In this document: one piece after another, positions 54,149 through 61,019 of the stretch
How the letters are laid out: each line of letters starts with the position of its first letter
How positions within the stretch are numbered: position 1 is the stretch's first letter
From: Catellatospora bangladeshensis
Lineage (GTDB): Bacteria > Actinomycetota > Actinomycetes > Mycobacteriales > Micromonosporaceae
Assembly (NCBI RefSeq): GCF_016862575.1
Contig: NZ_BONF01000027.1
Location: 1-64,000 of the forward strand
DNA length: 64,000 nt
Direction of reading: 5' to 3'
The notes under the pieces: model-generated
What the model was told of the DNA's origin: nothing
What the model saw: the letters and a program-made list of their open reading frames with translations, nothing else
Databases searched by the model: none
Translations under genes and position numbers: made by a program

Positions 54149-54488
54149 TTACGAACAGTGGAGGTCGGTTCCGCAGGCCGCAGCTGTCGCTTGGGCTGAC
54201 CTATTCGAAGGCTCCCGAGAGGGGGAGAATCTGCAGGCTTCATGCCCAGTCTGTGGAGCACGAGCATTGCATCGATGGTTTGATCTGCATCGTGTGAGAC
54301 CTCATGCGCGCGCCGGAGAACGGTGGCTCGGAGACGGGAGTCAATGGCAATGGTGTAGTTCCTGTAGATGTTATGTGCACACAAGCGGAACGGTTCCTTC
54401 CTGGTGGAGAACGACGACTGCGGTCGATCCATCAAATTTGAGACAAGATCCCGGTCCGATTGACGAGATAGTTTCTCGGCGAAGTTGA
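54129..54488 (+). CDS. probable immunity protein for the RHS toxin
   Basis: 119 residues; ATG 54129 lies 20 bp before the end of the toxin gene, just after GGAGG. The product has a CPVCG pair and CSSCRC, so probably binds zinc, with acidic and aromatic residues (YDYEQWRSVPQAAAVAWADLFEG). Immediate overlap with a polymorphic toxin gene is the standard immunity position. I do not recognise the immunity family. Confidence 0.68.
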   Translation: MFVAAYDYEQWRSVPQAAAVAWADLFEGSREGENLQASCPVCGARALHRWFDLHRVRPHARAGERWLGDGSQWQWCSSCRCYVHTSGTVPSWWRTTTAVDPSNLRQDPGPIDEIVSRRS

Positions 54489-54628
54489 TTGTGATGCGGA
54501 TGTTGACGCGCTGGCTGCGGCGTCGCGCTGTGGGCATCGAAAGCCAGCGTTCACATATTTGCGTGCGTCCGGAGAGGCTGGAGTTCGGCCTCGCCTTGCT
54601 GCTGGGTTATGCCATGCTCCTGCGACAC

Positions 54629-54670
54629 GAGACAAGAGACAAGAGACAAGAGACAAGAGACAAGAGACAA
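54629..54670 (+). repeat. six tandem GAGACAA heptamers
   Basis: GAGACAA is repeated six times without interruption (54629-54670) between the immunity gene and the 3' end of the XRE-ImmA gene. No credible gene spans it. A seven-base unit is prone to slippage and would change reading frame or promoter spacing. The gap 54489-54759 holds no other gene. Confidence 0.85.
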
Positions 54671-54759
54671 GGTGACTACGTCAGTATGGCCACGCCGGTG
54701 CATGCGAGCTCATGGATAACTTCCGCGCCACCGCAATATCCAACGGTGACAGGACCGGC

Positions 54760-55851
54760 TCAGGTCACCAAGGTGAGTCTGCCCTGCCTGCGGCCGGCAG
54801 AACCCGCGGCGCCGCCTTCGATGGCCGTCGGAATGAGGCCGAAAACATGCCTGTTCAGCTCAGGCAGGTGAAGGTGCAGCTCTTTGGCGATCTCGGCGGG
54901 TGACTGCCCATCAGCGCGGACCGCCTGAAAAACCTTCGCGAGGACCTGTGAGGTTTCTGGCGAGATCCCGTCGGGTTCGGTGCTGCGGTAGCCCATCCGT
55001 GACAGGTTGACGCAGACACTTCGGTAACCCCACTCGGTCAGCAGGTCGACCTCGTGCAGGCGGTGCGCAAGCGCCATCGCCGACACCCGCCAACGTGACT
55101 TCCACGCGATGATCCGGTCGGTCATCGCGCCCTGCAGGCTATGCGACAGCACATCACCGCGAGGCATCAGGAACGCCGCCGCGAACCGGTTGGCCTCCTG
55201 CTCGGCATCCGGGCCGTGCGGTTCCCGGTGCTCACTGTGCAGCACCAGATGACCTAGCTCGTGAGCGCTGTCGAACCGGATGCGCTCGCCGGACTTGCTC
55301 ACGTCCAGCAGAACCAGAGGGTCCTTGCCCCGGTAGGTTGAGAACGCGTCGACGTCGGCGCATTCGGCCGACAGGGAGTACACGCGGACGCCGTGCGCTT
55401 CCAGGAGATGGATCATGTTGGCGATGGGTGCCTGTCCCAGACCCCAGCGGGCGCGGACCATCTCCGCAGCGGTCTCCGGGTCGGTCTTGGGCAGGTGCGG
55501 CACGTCGGGGGAGGGCAGGACGAAGCGCTCGTCGATCCAGTCGTTGAGCAGCAGCGCGATCCGCCCGGCGCTGCGCGCGGCGTCTCGCCGGAACGCCGGT
55601 GTCTTGCTCAGTGCCCGGAAGCTGATCGCCTCGATGGGGATCTCGTCCAGCTCCGAGGCAAAGAAGAAGGAGACTGGAAAGCCGAGCGTCTTGCTCAGCT
55701 CGCGGAGGTTGTCGAGGCTGGGCTGCTGATGGCCGTTCTCGTACGCGGACAGGCTGCGCGCGCTGATGCCAGTCGCCTGGGCGAGCTTGACCAGCGAGAG
55801 CCCTCGCCGTTTACGGGCCAAGATCAGGCGACTGGTGGTCAGCGTGTCCAT
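54760..55851 (-). CDS. XRE HTH fused to ImmA/IrrE metallopeptidase
   Basis: 363 residues. HTH (LILARKRRGLSLVKLAQATGISARSLSAYENGHQQPS) is at residues 7-45. The peptidase motif HELGHLVLHSEH and EQEANRFAAAFLMP are at about 195-235, complete zinc-binding set. It is 23 bp downstream of the 211-aa gene on the same strand. Such one-piece XRE-ImmA proteins act as antitoxins or stress-responsive repressors. ATG 55851 starts it. Confidence 0.88.
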   Translation of the reverse strand: MDTLTTSRLILARKRRGLSLVKLAQATGISARSLSAYENGHQQPSLDNLRELSKTLGFPVSFFFASELDEIPIEAISFRALSKTPAFRRDAARSAGRIALLLNDWIDERFVLPSPDVPHLPKTDPETAAEMVRARWGLGQAPIANMIHLLEAHGVRVYSLSAECADVDAFSTYRGKDPLVLLDVSKSGERIRFDSAHELGHLVLHSEHREPHGPDAEQEANRFAAAFLMPRGDVLSHSLQGAMTDRIIAWKSRWRVSAMALAHRLHEVDLLTEWGYRSVCVNLSRMGYRSTEPDGISPETSQVLAKVFQAVRADGQSPAEIAKELHLHLPELNRHVFGLIPTAIEGGAAGSAGRRQGRLTLVT

Positions 55852-55874
55852 AAGATGATCAAACCAGGTTCAGG

Positions 55875-56510
55875 TCAGCGACGTGCGACGAGGATGTCGA
55901 TGTCCCGCGGGAACTCCTCAGGCGGCAGGTTCAGATGCGCCTGGGGCTCGCGCGGCAACGGCGCGAACAGGATGCGCTCCTGCCAACCGGAAAGCCGTCC
56001 ACCGGTGGTCGCCACAGGTAGCGACAGCTCGTAGCGGATCTCGTCGGTGCCCAGGTGGTACAGCAGGATCCAGGTCGCCGTGGCGTGCTCGTCCTGCGGG
56101 TCCTGCTCGGGCAGCGTGAACAGCTCGAGCTGGACGTTGTCGCCGACGGCCTGCAGCATCATCGGGCCCTTGTGGTACTTGGTCGACGGCTGCGCACCCG
56201 GATCACCCGTGCGCTCGTCGCCGAGCGCGGTCACGATCGCGACCTTGCGATCGGGGCTCAGGGTCCGGGCTAGGTTGCGCGGGTTGTCCTTTCCCCACCC
56301 AAGCGGGGCGGCGCCTTCGCGCAGCACCCGCACGGTGCGGAAGTACCGGATGAAGCCGCGAGCCATGAGAGGGTCGTTGTCGGTGCACTGGCGGGCTTCG
56401 GCCTCGCCGGCTTCGACCGCCATCGTGATGATCTTCGCGGGAATGCCGAGCTTTTCGAGGCGGGGATCACGGGCCCCGCTCTCGTGCACCACATAGTGCG
56501 GTCGACTCAC
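55875..56510 (-). CDS. unknown protein paired with XRE-ImmA (possible toxin)
   Basis: 211 residues; GTG 56510 has GGAGG four bases upstream. The product (MSRPHYVVHESGARDPRLEKLGIPAKIITMAVEAGEAEARQCTDND...) has a mixed alpha/beta look with no recognised motif. It is the first gene of a two-gene operon with an XRE-ImmA protein, an arrangement like reported M78-type toxin-antitoxin or phage defence pairs such as RosmerTA. Direct homology to that toxin cannot be judged here. Confidence 0.68.
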   Translation of the reverse strand: MSRPHYVVHESGARDPRLEKLGIPAKIITMAVEAGEAEARQCTDNDPLMARGFIRYFRTVRVLREGAAPLGWGKDNPRNLARTLSPDRKVAIVTALGDERTGDPGAQPSTKYHKGPMMLQAVGDNVQLELFTLPEQDPQDEHATATWILLYHLGTDEIRYELSLPVATTGGRLSGWQERILFAPLPREPQAHLNLPPEEFPRDIDILVARR

Positions 56511-56663
56511 GAGTCCTCCAGCCGATCAAGTCTTCATGAAATCCTCCCTCATCTGAGGTTGAAAAACAAGAAACGCGCGCAAGCGGTGTCGCGCTCCACG
56601 GCTCGCAAAGTTGCTCTAGCTGTCGAGATGGTGTGGCGGATTTCTCGACCGCCTCGATCAAGG

Positions 56664-56693
56664 TGCGTGCTCGGTTGCGTGCTCGTACGTCGC
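56664..56693 (+). repeat. candidate right arm sites of element 2
   Basis: TGCGTGCT at 56664-56671 and 56676-56683 (12 bp apart), and the 21-bp block 56673-56693 identical to 38848-38868. The surrounding gap 56511-56899 has no gene. Confidence 0.55.
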
Positions 56694-56899
56694 GTGCGCT
56701 CGCGATACTTCCCGGCACGGACCGAAGAACTTGGGTGACTATTGGCCGAACCCGGCGTGCGGCAGCTCCCGGCCTCTCGCGGCACGAGTCGTCACCTGCT
56801 GAAACTTGCCGACACTTCGTGAGCTGGGTTCGCAACCAACTGAGATATATGAGTTCTATCGGTTACTAAAACATCGTAATCACATCGAACTTCACAAAA

Positions 56900-56946
56900 C
56901 GGACTCTTAATCCGCGGGTTCGGGGTTCGAGTCCCTGGCGGCGCAC
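56900..56946 (+). repeat. attR: right tRNA-Lys 3' copy
   Basis: 47 bp identical to 3175-3221. It is the displaced original 3' end of the chromosomal tRNA-Lys gene and marks the right limit of the accreted elements. Confidence 0.93.
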
Positions 56947-56950
56947 CAAC

Positions 56951-56983
56951 GAAGCCCTACCTGATCTGGTCAGGTAGGGCTTC
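56951..56983 (+). terminator. hairpin after attR (original tRNA terminator)
   Basis: GAAGCCCTACCTGA (56951-56964) pairs perfectly with TCAGGTAGGGCTTC (56970-56983). It is similar in layout to the hairpin at 3228 and is probably the native terminator of tRNA-Lys before integration. Confidence 0.78.
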
Positions 56984-57129
56984 TGGCGTTCCTAGGGTTA
57001 CGTTCCAAGATCGGTGTCTCGTGTCGAAATGTGCTGTCAGGCCGTAGTTTTTGATGCGATATGCTGATCATCGAGGTGCGAGGTCGGGGCGGTCCGTCAG
57101 GTTCGGGGGAGTGGAGACCGGAGGACCGT

Positions 57130-59952
57130 ATGTTCGAGCAGCCGCCGTCCGGTGACGACGTCACGCGTACCGCCTGGATGATCGCGCAGGTGCCGGAAGC
57201 CGAGCAGGGCCCCTGGCGCCTGATGCTCAGCTGGCTGCTGGAACGCCGGTTCCGGGAGGAGTCGGACCTGGCGGCGCTGCAGGCCGCGCTGGGCGAGTTC
57301 GCGCAGCTGCCCGAGGACACGCCGGGCCGGGCGAAGCTGGCCGCCGTGCTGCTGATGGACGTGTTCGCGCTCGGCAACCTGGACGACGAGGACGCGGTCG
57401 GGCTGGCGATGTTCCTGGCCGGGGCGGTACTGGCGGACCCCGCACCGCTGCCGGGCAGCCGTGAGGTCTGTGTCGTCGCGCGGGCGAACGACCTGCTGGT
57501 AGCCGCGCAGCGCGGCCGGGCGGGATTCAGCGCGCAGGCCGCCCTCGCCGAGCTGGACGAGATGGCCGTGGTGGTGCGGGACCACGAAGAGCTGGGCATG
57601 ATCGTCGAGATGGTGCGGCTGGCCATGAACCACCACCTCAGCCGGGTTGCCGGTGACCACGGTCTGGCCGAGCGGCTGGTGGCGGAGGCGGCCGGCCTGG
57701 GGGAGCGGATGAGCGCCGGTGCGCCGGACAACATCGAGGCCGCGGTCCTCGCCCTGACGCTGGACGCGTACGCGAAGATGACGCGCGGCGACAAGCCGGG
57801 TGCGCGGGAGGCGTACGACAAGCTCCTGGCCGTGGCGGAGCAGCTGCCGCCGGACCACCCGCAGCGAGCGGACCTGGCTGCGCTGCGTACGGCGATGACG
57901 CCGCTCTTCAGCCTGATGGAAGACCCGGACCTGGACGACCCGGAAGGGCTGGCCGCGCTGCGCGAGCTCGCCGACGCGCCGGGGGCTGGCCCGCTGGAGC
58001 GGGCGTTGCGGCTGAGCGCCTCGGGAGCGTTGAAGGCACACACCGCTGGGGACCGTCCGGAGCTGCTCGATGAGGCGGTGGCGGAGCTGGCGGAGGCGGT
58101 CCGGGTGGCACCGGAGCAGGACCCCCGCGCGTCGTTCTACCGCCAGCAGCTCGGCAGCGCACGGTTGATGCGTTACGAGCGCAGCGGGCACGCCGACGAT
58201 CTCGTGGTGGCCACCGCCGACCTGGAGCACGCGCGTACGTCGATGCGCACCGCCATGCACCGGCTGTGGCCGCAGGTGTGCATGCCGCTGGCGCACGCCT
58301 ACCGCCTGGCGGGCCGCGCGGCGCTGTCCCGTGACACCGCGCTCAGCGGTCTGCGCGGTCACGCCTGGAGCGCGCTGCTGCAGTCCGGCGCGGCGGCCGC
58401 GGCGGCCGCCGCCCAGGACGCCGCGGCGAACGCGATCGACACCGCCTACTGGTGCGCCGCCGACGGCGAGGCCGAGACGGCCGCGCGCGCCCTCGACATG
58501 GGACGCGGCCTGATCCTGCACGCGGCGACGGAGCGGCGGGCGATCCCGGAGCGGCTGATCGAGCTGGGCGAGCCGGAGCTGGCCGAGCGGTGGCGGGCCG
58601 CGGTGGCGTCGTCCGGCGTGGACGAGGCGCCCGCCCCGCTGCGCCATCACGTGATGACCGTGCTCGCGGGCATCCCGGTGGACGCCGACGGCGTCGCCCT
58701 GGACAGCCCGGGGGCGGGGTCGGCCCGGCTGCTGGACGCGCCGGATCCGCACGAGGTGCGGGCGGCGCTGCGGGCGCTCGGGATGGACGCGCTGGTGTAC
58801 CTGGTGCCGGGTCACCCCGGCGGGGGCACCGGCTTCGCGGTGGTCGTCCCGGCGGACGAGCCGGCCACGGCGCTGATGCTGCCCGGCCTGCGGGACGTGC
58901 CGGCGGGCTTCGTCTCCGGCGGCACCCGGGACCTGCCGCGGCAGGCCGGGCCGGAGCGTGACGTGGTGGCGGCGCGCGGCCGGGCGGGCCTGGACGACGT
59001 CTGCGACTGGGCGTGGCGGGTGGCGATCGGTCCGCTGCTGGAAGGCGCCCTGCCGGCACAGCCGGGCGGCGCACTCCGGCGGGTGGTGCTGATCCCGATG
59101 CGCGAGCTGACGCTGGTGCCATGGCACGCCGCGCGGCAGGCCGTGGCCGGTGGGCACCGCTACGCGGTGGAGCAGGCGGTGTTCTCGTACGCCCCCTCGG
59201 CGCGGCTGCTCTGCGACGCGGCGTGGGCGCCCGAGGTCCCGCTCGACGGCAGCGCGCTGGTGCTGGGCGATCCCGCGACGGGCACCGCGCCGGAGCTGCC
59301 CGCGGCCCGTGCCGAGGCGCTGGCGGTGTACGAGGCCTTCTACGGTCAGGGGGTGTATCTCGGCCGCGCCGGGACCGGCGGCACGGCGCCCGCCGGGGCG
59401 GGCACCCGGCGCGAGGTGCTGGACCGGCTGCTCGACGGCACCGCGGGCACCGTGCTGCACCTGGCCTGTCACGGCGTGACGCGGGCGGGCGAGGGCGTCG
59501 CGGGGGCGGTCACCGGGGGCGAGTCGTCCTACCTGGTGCTGGCGGGCGGCGAGCGGCTGTCCGCCGAGGAGCTGGTCGGGGTGCTCGCCACGCAGGCGCG
59601 CCGCCCGGTCGCGGTGTCCGTGCTCGCGGCCTGCAACAGCGGGGTCTCCGGCCGGGGGCACGACGAGGCGTTCAGCGTCGCCACGGCGCTGCTGGCGGGC
59701 GGGTCCCGGGCGGTGGTGAGCACGCTGTGGAGCGTGCCCGACGCGCCGACGTCGGCGCTGATGTTCATGTTCCATCACTACCTGCGCCGCGAGGGCTGCC
59801 GCCCGCTGGACGCGCTGCACCGGGCGCAGCTGTGGATGCTCGCCCCGGACCGGCAGGTCCCCGAGGAGATGCCAGAGGAGCTGCGCGCCGTCGCGCGGCA
59901 CGCGCAGGCGGGTGTCGACGGCTGGGCGGGGTTCTTCCACACTGGGCGGTGA
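57130..59952 (+). CDS. CHAT-domain (caspase-like) protein 1
   Basis: 940 residues; ATG 57130 has CGGAGGACC upstream. The first 600 residues are alpha-helical and TPR-like, with repeated LAEL...AL blocks. The C-terminal CHAT domain has the catalytic His in VLHLACHGV (His781) and Cys in VLAACNSGV (Cys835), followed by GGSRAVVSTLWSVPD. CHAT proteases are caspase/separase relatives activated by partners in signalling and in some CRISPR-linked defence. It is chromosomal, immediately right of attR. A paralogue lies at 61020. Confidence 0.92.
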   Translation: MFEQPPSGDDVTRTAWMIAQVPEAEQGPWRLMLSWLLERRFREESDLAALQAALGEFAQLPEDTPGRAKLAAVLLMDVFALGNLDDEDAVGLAMFLAGAVLADPAPLPGSREVCVVARANDLLVAAQRGRAGFSAQAALAELDEMAVVVRDHEELGMIVEMVRLAMNHHLSRVAGDHGLAERLVAEAAGLGERMSAGAPDNIEAAVLALTLDAYAKMTRGDKPGAREAYDKLLAVAEQLPPDHPQRADLAALRTAMTPLFSLMEDPDLDDPEGLAALRELADAPGAGPLERALRLSASGALKAHTAGDRPELLDEAVAELAEAVRVAPEQDPRASFYRQQLGSARLMRYERSGHADDLVVATADLEHARTSMRTAMHRLWPQVCMPLAHAYRLAGRAALSRDTALSGLRGHAWSALLQSGAAAAAAAAQDAAANAIDTAYWCAADGEAETAARALDMGRGLILHAATERRAIPERLIELGEPELAERWRAAVASSGVDEAPAPLRHHVMTVLAGIPVDADGVALDSPGAGSARLLDAPDPHEVRAALRALGMDALVYLVPGHPGGGTGFAVVVPADEPATALMLPGLRDVPAGFVSGGTRDLPRQAGPERDVVAARGRAGLDDVCDWAWRVAIGPLLEGALPAQPGGALRRVVLIPMRELTLVPWHAARQAVAGGHRYAVEQAVFSYAPSARLLCDAAWAPEVPLDGSALVLGDPATGTAPELPAARAEALAVYEAFYGQGVYLGRAGTGGTAPAGAGTRREVLDRLLDGTAGTVLHLACHGVTRAGEGVAGAVTGGESSYLVLAGGERLSAEELVGVLATQARRPVAVSVLAACNSGVSGRGHDEAFSVATALLAGGSRAVVSTLWSVPDAPTSALMFMFHHYLRREGCRPLDALHRAQLWMLAPDRQVPEEMPEELRAVARHAQAGVDGWAGFFHTGR

Positions 59953-60050
59953 CCGCCGAAGAAATTCTGTCCCGGGCCGATGAGTCCGGGGCGGGTGGCT
60001 CGTCTTACCGGGTGTCAGCGACATCCGGTACGGAATACGAGGAGCCTTCC

Positions 60051-60866
60051 ATGGGCATCACACACGGCAACGGGCAGTACGCCGAGGTCAACGGCCTGAA
60101 CATGTACTACGAGACGCACGGCTCCGGCCGTCCGCTGATCCTGCTGCACGGTGGGCTCGGCTCGGGCGAGATGTTCGGCGCGGTGCTGGCCGCGTTCGCC
60201 GAGCACCACCAGGTGATCCTGCCGGACCTGCAGGGCCACGGCCGCACCGCCGACATCGACCGGCCGCTGGACGTGCGCCTGATGGCGGGTGACATCGCGG
60301 CGCTGATCGACCACCTCCGCCTGGACCGGCCCGACCTGGTCGGCTTCTCGCTGGGCGGCGGCGTGGCGGCGGCGACCGCCGCGCAGCACCCGGAGAAGGT
60401 GGGCCGACTGGTCATCCAGTCGACCTACCTGCGCACCGACGCGGTGTACCCGGAGATCCTGGCGCAGCAGGGGCAGGTGAATGCGGCCGCAGCCGAGTTC
60501 ATGAAGGAGACCCCGATGTACGAGCTGTACCAGCGGGTCGCGCCGCGGCCGGAGGACTTCGGCCGGCTGCTCGACAAGATCGGGGCGGCGATGGCGGTGC
60601 CGATGGACCTCACCGAGGAGGTGCGCGGGCTGCAGGTGCCGACGCTGATCGCGGCCGGTGACGCCGACATGGCCCCGCCGAGCCACTTCGTTGAGGCGTT
60701 CGCGCTGCTCGACGGCGGGCAGCGGGACGGCGGCTGGATGGGGGAGGGTCGGCCGAAGGGCGGGCACGCGCTCGCCATCCTGCCCGGCGTGACCCACTAC
60801 AGCGCCTGCGACTCGCCGCTGTTCCCCGCGACCGCCCTGGCCTTCCTCGACCAGCCGCAGCCCTGA
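60051..60866 (+). CDS. alpha/beta hydrolase
   Basis: 271 residues; ATG 60051 has GAGGAG upstream. The oxyanion region LILLHGGLGSGEMF and nucleophile elbow GFSLGGG (Ser near residue 104) are clear. Acid and His are GDADM and PGVTHY near the end. It lies between two CHAT paralogues, 98 bp after the first. The substrate is unknown; a link to the CHAT proteins is position only. Confidence 0.9.
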   Translation: MGITHGNGQYAEVNGLNMYYETHGSGRPLILLHGGLGSGEMFGAVLAAFAEHHQVILPDLQGHGRTADIDRPLDVRLMAGDIAALIDHLRLDRPDLVGFSLGGGVAAATAAQHPEKVGRLVIQSTYLRTDAVYPEILAQQGQVNAAAAEFMKETPMYELYQRVAPRPEDFGRLLDKIGAAMAVPMDLTEEVRGLQVPTLIAAGDADMAPPSHFVEAFALLDGGQRDGGWMGEGRPKGGHALAILPGVTHYSACDSPLFPATALAFLDQPQP

Positions 60867-60903
60867 ACCGGACGGCCGGCGCACCCGCTCGGCCGCCGGT
60901 GGT

Positions 60904-60950
60904 TCAAGGCTCTCTTCGTGCTCGTCCCTGCGGCATGAAGAGAGCCTTGA
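60904..60950 (+). terminator. terminator after the hydrolase gene
   Basis: TCAAGGCTCTCTTC (60904-60917) is perfectly inverted at 60937-60950, followed by CATTTTTG. A classic intrinsic terminator, separating the hydrolase from CHAT 2. Confidence 0.88.
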
Positions 60951-61019
60951 CATTTTTGATCATGGGCTCAGGTCTGCCGGTCCGTCAGGGTTCCCATACC
61001 CACGTGCCCGGAGGAAGCC

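Larger units (their letters stand above)
39056..56946. mobile_element. Element 2: tandem tRNA-Lys element, about 17.9 kb
   Basis: It lies between the middle and right att copies. It has an intact tyrosine integrase facing its left att, a secreted LamG protein, an RHS polymorphic toxin with immunity candidate, an RDD membrane protein and an XRE-ImmA pair. No Xis, Rep or transfer gene was seen. Its integrase is homologous to the frameshifted integrase of element 1 and might serve both. Confidence 0.8.

Noticed and set aside
54485-54871. Coding region spanning the GAGACAA repeats (giving ETRDKRQ repeats)
   Set aside because: It runs antisense into the well-supported XRE-ImmA gene, has a low-complexity product and no ribosome binding site.
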